Source of the DNA: Senimuribacter sp049852125
Lineage (GTDB): Bacteria; Bacillota; Clostridia; Peptostreptococcales; Anaerovoracaceae
Direction of reading: 5' to 3'
NCBI RefSeq assembly: GCF_049852125.1
Contig: NZ_CP187532.1
Coordinates: forward strand, 2,852,001-2,916,000
Length of the DNA: 64,000 nt
A program made the translations under genes and the position numbers. The notes below the pieces were generated by a model. The model saw only the letters and a program-made list of their open reading frames with translations, was not told the origin of the DNA and ran no database searches. Positions 52,547 to 62,159 of the stretch are shown here, piece by piece (the first letter of the stretch is position 1; every line of letters begins with the position of its first letter).

Positions 52547-54961
52547 TTAATTCACATCGTTTCGGCTCAAAATCTCCGCCGGTGTTTTTCTCATCGTATT
52601 TGCTACCGGCAATAATCCGGCCAGCATATTAAATCCGAATACCAGAAGCATACTCACCATGAATACTACAGGATTCATCAGATACTGTCCGCCAATCATC
52701 GGAATTTTAGATATACCGTTTAAAATATAGGCCATAACAGCCATACCCGGCAGTGTAGTCAATGTCGTCAGCGCGATAATCTCACCCATGAACATCTTAT
52801 AGATATCCTTCTTCTTCAATCCGATAGCACGCAGCACGCCTACCTCCTTAACTCTTGACAGGAAGGAGGATCGGAGCATCAGATACATCTCGATCAGAGA
52901 GATGAGAAGTATAATTCCCGATACGAGTATCGTGGCCAAAATCTGCTTGGTAATGCTATCGATATAGGCCTGACGATCTGTCTCATAATTATCCGTCACT
53001 TTAACATTTTTTGAAGAAAGGGTTTCATAAGCTGCAGCCTTATCCGATGGGGACAGCGTCAAACTGTTTTCCTTTTCCAAATACGCGATCTTAGCGGTTT
53101 CCTCACTGACAAAGACGTCGTTTCTCTGCCGCTTATCGTTATAGTACCCGCATACAGTGAGCTTTTTCCCGTTTACACGCAGGTCCAGCTTCGAGCCGAT
53201 GGCTGCTTCATACCTATAATCTTCACTGATCAAAGCTTCTCCCACAGACGCAGGCGCACTGCCTCCGGTAATCTCTATATCCGGATCCTCAGCAGCCAGC
53301 GCGTAGCTAACCGGATCGTTGACTGCGGAATCATCCGCTTCCTCCTGCATTGGCTGATTCATCAGAATATCCAACATCAGGTCTCCTTTAACATAGATAG
53401 ACGGACTGTTCTGTTCTGTAATACCGGTAATGGTGAATTCTCCTAATCTCGGCAACTCAGCTTTTCTTCCGATCAGATCTCCATAAGAGTTCACGCCGAT
53501 CATTCCCGACGTTCCCTCGCTGAACAAAGAGTCTGCCGTCATCCTGTCGATGACTATCTCACGCTCCTTTTTTGCCGCTTTTCCGGCAATCAACGCGTCC
53601 TCATTGACCATGCTTCTATCTGCCAGGGAACCCTCCAGGTTAACGGCTCCGCCAGAAGACTGGTAATAATCGTCCAGCGGAAAGAGAAAAGCAACATGGG
53701 AATTGCCTGGCAATGCATAATCGATGTCTTTCATTTTTTCATATTTACGAAAAACCTCTGGCGTCAGCTTCGCGCCCTCAATGGTCAGATAATTTTTATT
53801 CACCTGAACGAACTTATCATCGGTAATATTCGTAATGCCCGCTATATTGCTCACCGCGTAAATGGAGAACATGGAGGCCAGCACAAATCCCGCCAGCAGA
53901 ATTTTTTTGATCAGGGAATAGGAAAATATCTTCTTATATCCATTGGCAAGCATCGACGGCAGCGTATAGATAGAAGTATATTTCGGTGTAAAACTCTGAT
54001 CCACCTGCTTATCGTAATCAAACTCGTATTCCTCGTAGATATCCTTTGATATCTTCTGATAGTGGCCGTCTACCAATTCTACCGCGTCAGAACCCTGATG
54101 CAGTCCTTCAGGCAATTCTACATAGAGATTCCCTCCCCGCACTACGACCTTGATTTCGGGAAGGTCTTCCCGATCGCTATAATATTTTACCTTGACGCCT
54201 TCTCCGTCAAGCTCCTGCTGTATCGGAAGATCCTGCAGATAAATTTTATTCTCCAGCCTGTAATCAAGCTCCTCATCGTGGATGTTTTCTCTGTCGCTGA
54301 TAATCTTACCGTCTACAATCTCAACAATACGAGACGCATAAAACTCCGCAATTTCTCTCTCATGGGTAACCAAAATTACCAGCTTTTCCCGGGAAATCGC
54401 TTTGATGATATTCATAATCTCTATGGTATTACGACTATCCAGATTTCCTGTCGGTTCATCGGCGATGATGATCTTCGGATTTTTTACAATCGCTCTGGCA
54501 ATGCCAACCCGTTGGCGTTCACCGCCGGAAAGCATCTTTGCCGGACGGTTTCTGTATCTGTCGATTCCTACCCGCTTCAGAATGTACATTACTCTGCGCT
54601 CTATCTCGGCTTTGTCCCGAATACCCATCATCCGCAGTACCAACGCCACATTATTGAAAACGGTTTCGTCCTCTATCAAATTATAGTTCTGAAAAATATA
54701 GCCTACACAGGCGTTACGAAGCTCATCCTTCTTGCCCTCCGACCGTGTAGTCATTCTCTCTCCGTCAATGAGAATTTCGCCGCTGTCTACCTTATCCAGA
54801 CCGCCGATGGCATTAAGCAAGGTGGTTTTACCACATCCGGAATGTCCCAGAAAGGTCACCAGCCCCTTATCTGCCAATTCAATGGAGGTTTCATTTATTA
54901 CGTGTATTTCATTATTCTTTTTTCTATTGTAATACTTATTTACACCTGTTAATCTGATCAT
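52547..54961 (-). CDS. Fused ABC transporter ATPase-permease, MacB-like (1)
   Basis: The 804-residue protein starts with an ATPase of the LolD/MacB type: GHSGCGKTTLLNAIGGLDKV (Walker A), MLSGGERQRVGIARA, IIIADEPTGNLDS and LVTHERE. A charged ~100-residue linker follows. A first membrane helix lies at about 360-380, then a large extracytoplasmic part (about 385-690) and three C-terminal helices of the FtsX/MacB_PCD kind (ILATILVSGIILLISLIEMY). Such mechanotransmission transporters export or sense peptides or lipoproteins. The next gene is a homologous fusion, 3 nt upstream, and they likely work as a pair. Confidence 0.87.
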   Translation of the reverse strand: MIRLTGVNKYYNRKKNNEIHVINETSIELADKGLVTFLGHSGCGKTTLLNAIGGLDKVDSGEILIDGERMTTRSEGKKDELRNACVGYIFQNYNLIEDETVFNNVALVLRMMGIRDKAEIERRVMYILKRVGIDRYRNRPAKMLSGGERQRVGIARAIVKNPKIIIADEPTGNLDSRNTIEIMNIIKAISREKLVILVTHEREIAEFYASRIVEIVDGKIISDRENIHDEELDYRLENKIYLQDLPIQQELDGEGVKVKYYSDREDLPEIKVVVRGGNLYVELPEGLHQGSDAVELVDGHYQKISKDIYEEYEFDYDKQVDQSFTPKYTSIYTLPSMLANGYKKIFSYSLIKKILLAGFVLASMFSIYAVSNIAGITNITDDKFVQVNKNYLTIEGAKLTPEVFRKYEKMKDIDYALPGNSHVAFLFPLDDYYQSSGGAVNLEGSLADRSMVNEDALIAGKAAKKEREIVIDRMTADSLFSEGTSGMIGVNSYGDLIGRKAELPRLGEFTITGITEQNSPSIYVKGDLMLDILMNQPMQEEADDSAVNDPVSYALAAEDPDIEITGGSAPASVGEALISEDYRYEAAIGSKLDLRVNGKKLTVCGYYNDKRQRNDVFVSEETAKIAYLEKENSLTLSPSDKAAAYETLSSKNVKVTDNYETDRQAYIDSITKQILATILVSGIILLISLIEMYLMLRSSFLSRVKEVGVLRAIGLKKKDIYKMFMGEIIALTTLTTLPGMAVMAYILNGISKIPMIGGQYLMNPVVFMVSMLLVFGFNMLAGLLPVANTMRKTPAEILSRNDVN

Positions 54962-54964
54962 CCC

Positions 54965-57226
54965 TTACACCTCCTCCTTATATGCGTTCATCGCGGTCTT
55001 TTTGAACAGCTGTTTCGCGTATCGCATCGCCAGCAAAATAGACATGAGACACAAAACGGCATACAAAATAACCAAATCTCCTATGGACAGGAAGCCTATC
55101 AGGTTCTGCAGATACGCGCTGTTCAAAACGCCTGCCTTCACCAGACCCAGCATTGCCATACAGAAGAAGAATGCGATATTAAATACGGCAAACAGTTCTA
55201 TCTTCAGCAGGCTGCTGCAATTCCCCTTTGTGGCGCCCAGCATACGAATCGTGGAGAAATAGGTATTTCTGGATTTGAGGATCAATTTGACGATGAAGTA
55301 GGCGATGAAGAACATGACGATCAAAATCCCTGCCAGCATTACGGTATACAGAGTCTTTAGAATGACGATAAACCCTCCGGTATAATCCGCCAGACCATCC
55401 TCCATACAAAACGCCCTATAGCCTGCGTCCTCTGCCTCTTTCGCTGTTTCTCTCACAGTTCTGTGATCCTCTACCTTGATACTGGATTGAAAGCTTCCCT
55501 TCTCAAAGATTTTTTTGTAATCCCTTTCATTGATAAACAGGCTGCCTGTTACCGTATCAAAATCATTGCGGCCTACCAGCTGCTGCAGGTTTTCTTTATT
55601 ATATACGGCTCCTACTCGGAAGCTATACTGATCCGTAAAATATTGGCTTTTGTTATCCAGCTTTAATGTCTCTCCTATGGCGCCGCCGCTTGCCATGGAC
55701 GCCAAATCCTCCGGCACGTAGATATCCCCTGGACTGACGTCTTTTGATGGAATCAGACCCAGCGTGCCGCTGCCCGGGTCGCTTGTGAAAATCCTTCCGC
55801 CAAAGGAAATCTCCTGTGAGCAGTATTGTTCCAGAACTGCCGCGCGAATATTATCCATCGTCTTATCTGTCACCTTCAGGCGAGCTTCGCAGTAAGTGCC
55901 GGAATCCTCCATGATTTTCGTCTCTTGTTCTGTCATAAAGCCCCAGCCGACAATTTTCACTCTGCCCTTCAGCAGCTCGGTTCCTGTATTCTGATTCAGC
56001 ATCATAACCTTCGCGTCCATTACCATATCCATTACATTATGGGCATAGCCGTCCTGGGGCACCAGCATAAACGCCTCGTTTCCCTTCTTTGGTAAACGTC
56101 CTTCCTGAATACGATCTTCCTCCAGGCTTCCTTCTTCTATGTTGGCGTTGATATAGAAATTACCATTCTCCATATCGTCGGTCACGTTCATCATCATATC
56201 CAGCATCAGGTCATTTTTGACAACCTGTTTCACGCCGGGCAAACCTTCCAGGGTCGTGTAGTCAGCCTGGGTCATCTCACCGCGATCCAACCGGGTAATG
56301 ATGATACGGTCGCGGCCTGTATCATTGAAGAAGCTGTTATAGCCGCCTGTCTGCATATCGCTCATATTCATAAACGAAGTATACTGTCCGATCACACCGG
56401 CGCACAGAAATACGAACACTGTCAGCAAAAGCAAAAATTTGGCAGGCAGGTTGAACGTATTGCGTAAGCCCAGTCGAACCATGCTTCCCGTTTGAAGTCT
56501 GTCGTCCCTTGCCGTTTGTACATCTGTTTCTGAACAAAGAGGGGCCCGCTGGGCAATTCTCTTATCCTCCACAACGCTTCCGTCATGCATCGTAATCTTT
56601 CTGGTAACATACGGCTCTACCTGATCATAATTATGGGTAACAATAATGATCAGCTTATCCTTTGATAGTTCAGATAACAACTTGATAATATCTGCCGCCG
56701 ATTTGCTGTCCAGGTTTCCTGTAGGCTCATCCGCTACGATAATCGGCGTTTCCTTTGCCAAGGCTCTTGCAATCGCAACGCGCTGCTTTTGCCCGCCGGA
56801 TAGTTTGGAGGCCTTTGTTTTCGCGTAGGCTGACAGGCCCACCTTCTCTATGATATCTGTCACCTTATCTGGTATCTCGTCCTTGCTGTATCCGCTCATC
56901 AAAAGTACCAGCTCTACGTTTTGATAAACGGTATAGCTGTTAATCAGGTTAAACGTCTGAAAAATATTGCCGATATATTTCTTTCTGTAGTCCTCCAAAT
57001 CCTCCTTGGAAAATCCGCTGGTAGGCTTTTCCGCTACATACATCTCGCCTTCTTCATAGCCGTCTAATCCGGAAATAACATTGAGAAGAGTGGATTTACC
57101 GCTGCCGCTTTCTCCTGTAATGGCAACGAATTCGCCCATCTCAAATTCCAGGTCGACTTTTGAGAAGCCTGTAGAAACCAATCCGCCCGACGAATAGAAT
57201 TTTGATACACGTTCTAATCTTAACAT
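54965..57226 (-). CDS. Fused ABC transporter ATPase-permease, MacB-like (2)
   Basis: The 753-residue protein has the same layout as its neighbour: GESGSGKSTLLNVISGLDGY, KLSGGQKQRVAIARA, PIIVADEPTGNLDS and IIIVTHNYDQ. A first membrane helix lies at about 265-285 (FLLLLTVFVFLCAGVIG), then a large outer domain and three C-terminal helices (TLYTVMLAGILIVMFFIAYF). It is the first gene of the two-gene operon. No two-component system is adjacent, so its control is not evident. Confidence 0.87.
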   Translation of the reverse strand: MLRLERVSKFYSSGGLVSTGFSKVDLEFEMGEFVAITGESGSGKSTLLNVISGLDGYEEGEMYVAEKPTSGFSKEDLEDYRKKYIGNIFQTFNLINSYTVYQNVELVLLMSGYSKDEIPDKVTDIIEKVGLSAYAKTKASKLSGGQKQRVAIARALAKETPIIVADEPTGNLDSKSAADIIKLLSELSKDKLIIIVTHNYDQVEPYVTRKITMHDGSVVEDKRIAQRAPLCSETDVQTARDDRLQTGSMVRLGLRNTFNLPAKFLLLLTVFVFLCAGVIGQYTSFMNMSDMQTGGYNSFFNDTGRDRIIITRLDRGEMTQADYTTLEGLPGVKQVVKNDLMLDMMMNVTDDMENGNFYINANIEEGSLEEDRIQEGRLPKKGNEAFMLVPQDGYAHNVMDMVMDAKVMMLNQNTGTELLKGRVKIVGWGFMTEQETKIMEDSGTYCEARLKVTDKTMDNIRAAVLEQYCSQEISFGGRIFTSDPGSGTLGLIPSKDVSPGDIYVPEDLASMASGGAIGETLKLDNKSQYFTDQYSFRVGAVYNKENLQQLVGRNDFDTVTGSLFINERDYKKIFEKGSFQSSIKVEDHRTVRETAKEAEDAGYRAFCMEDGLADYTGGFIVILKTLYTVMLAGILIVMFFIAYFIVKLILKSRNTYFSTIRMLGATKGNCSSLLKIELFAVFNIAFFFCMAMLGLVKAGVLNSAYLQNLIGFLSIGDLVILYAVLCLMSILLAMRYAKQLFKKTAMNAYKEEV

Positions 57227-57369
57227 GGTGCTCCCCTTTCTTTCTCTGCTGCATGTACTATATCACATAATCGCCATAAAAATCCATAGCCTCCGGCTAT
57301 TTTTAAGAAACGTAAGGAAAAATTAAGAAACCGATCGCGGTCTTCAGACCGCCTCTCGTCCCTCCAAGC

Positions 57370-57402
57370 AAAAGGCAGCATTCCCACTGAGGTCATGCTG
57401 CC
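57370..57402 (-). terminator. Terminator of the DUF362 gene
   Basis: On the minus strand GGCAGCAT and ATGCTGCC pair and are followed by TTTT (plus 57370-57402). Confidence 0.8.
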
Positions 57403-57421
57403 TGTCGTTTCATTTCTCATC

Positions 57422-58549
57422 TTATTTTATTTCAATCAGCTGGTAGTCTCTGGTTCCGATACCCAGTTTCTCGCCGTGAATCAGTCCTGCTTCCCAATCT
57501 GTATCAGGATGTATAATTTTAAACACATCGTGACCATGATTATGATCTTCATGCTCATGACATGAACACTGATCCGCCGCGCTGCCGGAAATTACCGGCT
57601 GGCTGTTGGCCGCGTCCACACAGGCCTGATCGATAGCAACGGGATCAAAGGACGCGAACATGCCGACATCAGCGATAACCGCTACGTCATTGCCGCCCTC
57701 GCAATCACAGTCCGGAGACACGTTCATCACCATACTGATATGAAACGCTTCTTTTCCAGCTAGAGCCGCTTTTGTGTATTCGGCAATCTTTCTGTTCATT
57801 ACCGGCTTCGCCTCGTCCCACTTGGTGGCGATAGCGCCCTTCGGACAATAAGCGATGCAGTAGCCGCAGCCCAGACATTTTTCCTCATCAATGACAGCCT
57901 TTTTGTCTACTACATGTACGCCGTCATTCGCACAGTTCTTTACGCACATACCGCAGCCGATGCAGCAATCTGCGTCAATAGAAGGCGTACCGCTGCTGTG
58001 CATTTCCATTTTACCCTTTTTAGAGCCTGCGCCCATGCCGATATTTTTCAGCGTACCGCCAAAGCCCGCGCCAACATGACCTTTGAAGTGGGTCAGTGAA
58101 ATCAAAACGTCAGCCTCTGCAATAGCCGCGCCAATCTTGGCCTCTTTCACGTACTCGCCGCCCTCTACAGCAATTTCTCGCTCGTCAGTTCCGCGCAGTC
58201 CATCGGCAATAATGGTATGTACGCCGGTTGCCAACGGATTATATCCATTCATATATGCTGCTTCCAAGTGATTCAGCGCGTTGTTGCGGTAACCCACATA
58301 CAGCGTATTGCAGTCTGTCAGGAAAGGCTTTCCGCCCCGTGCTTTGATATGGTCGCAGAGCACCTTCGCGTACTGATGCCGCAGGAACGCCATATTTCCA
58401 TACTCCCCAAAATGAAGCTTAACCGCTACAAATTTGTCCTGAAAATCAATCTGATCAATTCCAGCCTTTGTAATCAGCCGCTCAAATTTGTCCAGTAAAC
58501 TATCTCCCATACCCACATGCATATCCGTAAAATAAACCTTCGCGCTCAT
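57422..58549 (-). CDS. DUF362 protein with two 4Fe-4S clusters
   Basis: The 375-residue protein combines a DUF362 domain (about 5-185; KLHFGEYGNMAFLRHQYAKV, ISLTHFKGHVGAGFGGTLKN) with two ferredoxin-like clusters: CCIGCGMCVKNCANDGV and CLGCGYCIAYCPKGAI. The region CSCHEHEDHNHGHD near residue 340 is rich in Cys and His and may bind a metal. Such proteins are common in Clostridia and are thought to carry electrons, but their partner is unknown. It has its own promoter region and terminator. Confidence 0.85.
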   Translation of the reverse strand: MSAKVYFTDMHVGMGDSLLDKFERLITKAGIDQIDFQDKFVAVKLHFGEYGNMAFLRHQYAKVLCDHIKARGGKPFLTDCNTLYVGYRNNALNHLEAAYMNGYNPLATGVHTIIADGLRGTDEREIAVEGGEYVKEAKIGAAIAEADVLISLTHFKGHVGAGFGGTLKNIGMGAGSKKGKMEMHSSGTPSIDADCCIGCGMCVKNCANDGVHVVDKKAVIDEEKCLGCGYCIAYCPKGAIATKWDEAKPVMNRKIAEYTKAALAGKEAFHISMVMNVSPDCDCEGGNDVAVIADVGMFASFDPVAIDQACVDAANSQPVISGSAADQCSCHEHEDHNHGHDVFKIIHPDTDWEAGLIHGEKLGIGTRDYQLIEIK

Positions 58550-58757
58550 CTTTTCCTCCTATATATTATCTTTTACACTTTCCTGTAATTTCTTCAATGT
58601 CAATTCGCCAAATCGCTGTCCTTCCCAGGCTTCTTTCTATAGCATGATCAAAACCTCCTCGCTTTCCTACATAGATTATATTCCAGACTGAACCATGGGT
58701 CAACGGGATTTTCTCTGTGATTAAAAAACGAGCGCGGCAACGATCGAATACAAATGA

Positions 58758-58798
58758 AACCGCACTATTTCAGTCTTTCTAACTAAAATAGTGCGGTT
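58758..58798. terminator. Hairpin downstream of the anti-sigma gene
   Basis: AACCGCACTATTT (58758-58770) pairs with AAATAGTGCGGTT (58786-58798), 40 bp after the minus-strand DUF4179 gene end. Confidence 0.75.
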
Positions 58799-58838
58799 AA
58801 AAATTCTGCCTATAAAATTTGCGAACCGGACGACGCGG

Positions 58839-59876
58839 CTATTTCACCTTAATGGTAAATGCATCGCTGATTGCAGCTTTATCACACCACAATGCTTCAC
58901 CGAACATCAGATCATCGTCGTATACACGCAGAGTATATGACTCTGCATTCTTATCTAATTGATAGGTGACCTCATCTTCATTATCTCTGACTCCCTGAAA
59001 GCTGGTATAGCAGCCGGAATAAAAGCTTACCGGATCACCGCTCTGATCACTGCCGTGAAGATTGATGTTCCATAATTCCTCCTGTTCTATACCATCAGGG
59101 TTTTCTATTGCTATCCATTGGTCGATCGGCGTAACAACAAGCTGCTTTAAGATAAGTCTCTTTCCATGATACATGACAGTCTTATCGATATCCACTTTCT
59201 TTGTCGCTTCTTTTAAAGCTTCATTTTCCAAAGTAAAAGTAAATGCAAAATGCTCGCCACCTACGGCGATCTTTACATAAATCGTTGGATTTAACGGCAT
59301 CTCGAAATCCTCAAAGGTCTTCGTCCAATAATGCATACCTGGATCTCTTTTCTCTTTTGGCAAATCTGTTGCGAATGGACCTGTTCCTGTACTTTTCAAT
59401 CCATCAGGCCAATCATACCCATTGATACTGGCCTCCATTAAATCTATTTTGCTGTCCCCTATATTTTTTCCATCCTTTGCTGCCCGGAAAGAAATGCGGA
59501 GCTGATGGTCGCTGCCGACAGCTTCACACAGTGTCACAGTAACGCCATTTTTCGTTTTCGTCTGGTCGACGGCCGTCGCATAATCATCCTGCTGATCCAT
59601 GCCCAAATACTGACCGATGCCCATAAACGCCTGCTTTACAGCAGCCCATGTTCTGTCACCCAGCGGCGTCATCGTCAGGCACAAGATCAGGCAAGCTGCG
59701 ATCAGGACGCCAACACGTCTGCCTGGCCAGCTGTCATCTTCGACATGTCTGTACGGCGCGGCGGATACCCTTTGATAAAAGGATCTCATTAGACGCTGTT
59801 TCTCATCTTGGCTCACTGGTTCCTCCGGCACATCGGAAAACATCTCGAAATTAATATGTTCATAATTGTTATTCAT
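58839..59876 (-). CDS. DUF4179 membrane-anchored (anti-sigma-like) protein
   Basis: ATG 59876 (SD GGGGGTG) gives 345 residues. An N-terminal cytoplasmic part (about 1-50) precedes one membrane helix (about 53-73, VGVLIAACLILCLTMTPLGD). A large outer domain with the DUF4179 pattern follows (TKTKNGVTVTLCEAVGSDHQ, ISFRAAKDGKNIGDSKIDLM). The gene overlaps the ECF sigma gene upstream by 8 nt, the standard order for sigma plus membrane anti-sigma. It likely holds the sigma factor at the membrane until an envelope signal arrives. Confidence 0.85.
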   Translation of the reverse strand: MNNNYEHINFEMFSDVPEEPVSQDEKQRLMRSFYQRVSAAPYRHVEDDSWPGRRVGVLIAACLILCLTMTPLGDRTWAAVKQAFMGIGQYLGMDQQDDYATAVDQTKTKNGVTVTLCEAVGSDHQLRISFRAAKDGKNIGDSKIDLMEASINGYDWPDGLKSTGTGPFATDLPKEKRDPGMHYWTKTFEDFEMPLNPTIYVKIAVGGEHFAFTFTLENEALKEATKKVDIDKTVMYHGKRLILKQLVVTPIDQWIAIENPDGIEQEELWNINLHGSDQSGDPVSFYSGCYTSFQGVRDNEDEVTYQLDKNAESYTLRVYDDDLMFGEALWCDKAAISDAFTIKVK

Positions 59877-60441
59877 TATATTCACCCCCGTGACTTTCAT
59901 AAGCGCCGCGGATTTTTTTCTTTCCCCGGGAAATCCGCGAATAAATCAGATCTCGATGCATGCCGGTCTCAGCGCTGATCTGCGTCACCGGCTGCTGCAG
60001 ACCATAACGGCGCATGAACAATTCCTGATCCTCCGGACTGAGGCAGTGCAGCAGCTTTTGCAGTTCCTCCAAAGAGCCGCGGCCTTCGACGTCATACAGA
60101 GCAACGCTTTCATCAACAATAGACGCCCATTGGGAATCATCCAGGGCAACTCTGCCCTGTGCCGCCCGTCTCTCCCTGCGCAGAAGGTCGATGGCTTTGT
60201 ACTTGGCTATGGCGCAAAGCCAGTTTTTCAGTTGGCTTTTCTTTTCCTCAAACCGCTCCGGATGGGTCCAAATAGCCAGCAAAACATCGTTGAAGCACTC
60301 CTCCCACCGCTCGCCGTACTCACAGAGATTTCGCAACAAAACAGATTTTATCAGCGCTCCATATCGGTCGATGATATACTCGATAGCCATGGAATCCTGC
60401 ATCTTCAGCGCCCGGATCAAATTGTCGTCATTTATTTTCAA
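59869..60441 (-). CDS. ECF-type RNA polymerase sigma factor
   Basis: The 190-residue protein has region 2 (YIIDRYGALIKSVLLRNL, CFNDVLLAIWTHPERF, LKNWLCAIAKYKAIDLLRRE) and region 4 (LSPEDQELFMRRYGLQQPVT, ISAETGMHRDLIYSRISRGK). It is the first gene of the two-gene unit with the DUF4179 anti-sigma. It is transcribed divergently from purB. Confidence 0.9.
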   Translation of the reverse strand: MKINDDNLIRALKMQDSMAIEYIIDRYGALIKSVLLRNLCEYGERWEECFNDVLLAIWTHPERFEEKKSQLKNWLCAIAKYKAIDLLRRERRAAQGRVALDDSQWASIVDESVALYDVEGRGSLEELQKLLHCLSPEDQELFMRRYGLQQPVTQISAETGMHRDLIYSRISRGKKKIRGAYESHGGEYNE

Positions 60442-60605
60442 GGGTTTGCTCCTTTCCGTCTCAACACCTGAAATTGATGCATCACTTATTACTTCGTATG
60501 TTACCCGTCAAATCTGACAGTGTAAAGAAAATATTTTGACTTATACATAGCAAGTTTCTCCTGATCAGCCATAGTTATCTTTTACCGGCATTTTCACCGG
60601 AAAAC

Positions 60606-60634
60606 TTGAAATCGTCTTTGCAAAATGCTATAAT
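60606..60634 (+). promoter_or_regulatory. purB promoter
   Basis: TTGAAA (60606-60611), a 17-bp spacer and TATAAT (60629-60634) with an extended TGC just before the -10. The purB start is 75 bp downstream. Confidence 0.8.
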
Positions 60635-60708
60635 ATTGTATTCGTTTTTTTAGAGTGCAAACGGCCCCGCGCCGCTTCCCATATATTTGACAACAGGAGG
60701 TTCATACC

Positions 60709-62142
60709 ATGACCACAAATAACTACACCAGCCCGCTTTCGGAGAGATATCCCAGCAAAGAAATGCAGTTTTTATTCTCTCCTGATATGAAGTTCAGAAC
60801 CTGGAGACGTCTATGGATTGCTCTGGCTGAGGCTGAACACGAACTGGGACTGGATATCACGCAGAAACAAATTGACCAGCTGAAAGCCCACCAGGACGAC
60901 ATTAACTACGATGTTGCAAAGGCGCGTGAAAAGGAAGTCAGACACGACGTCATGAGCCATGTCTACGCTTATGGTCAGCAATGTCCTGACGCAAAAGGTA
61001 TTATCCACCTGGGCGCTACCTCCTGTTATGTAGGGGATAACACAGATATTATTATTATGACTGAAGCCCTTCGGCTCATTCGCCGCAAGCTGATTAACGT
61101 TATGAACGGTCTGGCAAAATTCGCAGAGGAATATAAGGATATGCCTACGCTGGCTTATACCCACTACCAGGCCGCGCAGCCGACAACAGTAGGAAAACGT
61201 GCCACTCTGTGGCTTCACGATTTAGTTCTGGATCTGGAAGATCTGGATTATGTGCTCGGTTCTTTAAAGCTGCTGGGCTCAAAGGGCACGACTGGCAGCC
61301 AGGCCTCCTTCCTGGAGCTCTTTGAAGGAGATCACGAAAAATGCAAGGCTTTAGATCAGAAAATCGCGGAGAAAATGGGCTTTGACGGCTGCTATCCGGT
61401 ATCCGGTCAAACCTATTCCCGTAAAATTGACAGCCGTGTTCTGAACGTACTGTCGGGCATCGCGCAATCTGCTCACAAATTCTCCAATGATATCAGGCTG
61501 CTTCAACACATGAAGGAGATCGAAGAACCATTTGAAAAGAACCAGATCGGTTCTTCCGCCATGGCATATAAGCGCAACCCAATGCGTTCGGAAAGGATCG
61601 CGTCGCTGGCAAATTACGTAATGAGCGACGCTATGAATCCGGCTATCACTGCTTCCACCCAGTGGTTTGAAAGAACCCTGGATGATTCCGCAAACAAAAG
61701 GATTTCCGTCAGCGAAGCTTTTCTGGCGACTGACGGCATTCTGGAACTATATATTAACGTAGTCAGCGGTCTGGTGGTCTATCCAAAGGTCATCGAAGCG
61801 CACCTGATGGCAGAGCTGCCGTTTATGGCGACAGAAAATATCATGATGGACGCCGTGAAGGCTGGCGGCGACAGACAGGAGCTCCATGAGCGGATACGCG
61901 TCCACTCCATGGCAGCCGGCAAAGTCGTGAAAGAGGAGGGAAAGCCAAACGATCTCATCGACCGCATTGCGGCAGACCCGGCCTTTCATATATCAAAAGA
62001 GGCTTTACAGAAGGTTTTGAAGCCAGAAAACTATGTTGGCAGAGCTGTACAGCAGACAACTGAGTTTCTTAACGGGGTCATAAAGCCTATTCTATCAGCA
62101 AACGAGGACGCTCTCGGCCTCACTGCTGAAATCCATGTTTAA
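60709..62142 (+). CDS. purB: Adenylosuccinate lyase
   Basis: The 477-residue protein follows SD ACAGGAGG. It has the fumarase-superfamily signature QIGSSAMAYKRNPMRSERIA (about 280-300) and HLGATSCYVGDNTDIII and THYQAAQPTTVGKR segments. It splits adenylosuccinate and SAICAR in purine synthesis. The longer type (~475 residues) is common in Clostridia. The adenylosuccinate synthetase gene follows after 17 nt, so both steps of AMP formation are co-expressed. Confidence 0.95.
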   Translation: MTTNNYTSPLSERYPSKEMQFLFSPDMKFRTWRRLWIALAEAEHELGLDITQKQIDQLKAHQDDINYDVAKAREKEVRHDVMSHVYAYGQQCPDAKGIIHLGATSCYVGDNTDIIIMTEALRLIRRKLINVMNGLAKFAEEYKDMPTLAYTHYQAAQPTTVGKRATLWLHDLVLDLEDLDYVLGSLKLLGSKGTTGSQASFLELFEGDHEKCKALDQKIAEKMGFDGCYPVSGQTYSRKIDSRVLNVLSGIAQSAHKFSNDIRLLQHMKEIEEPFEKNQIGSSAMAYKRNPMRSERIASLANYVMSDAMNPAITASTQWFERTLDDSANKRISVSEAFLATDGILELYINVVSGLVVYPKVIEAHLMAELPFMATENIMMDAVKAGGDRQELHERIRVHSMAAGKVVKEEGKPNDLIDRIAADPAFHISKEALQKVLKPENYVGRAVQQTTEFLNGVIKPILSANEDALGLTAEIHV

Positions 62143-62159
62143 GAATAGGAGTGAGTACT

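Noticed and set aside
52547..57226. MacB-like transporters considered as part of the ICE lantibiotic defence
   Set aside because: They lie beyond the integrase and tRNA in chromosomal context, with no adjacent two-component system.
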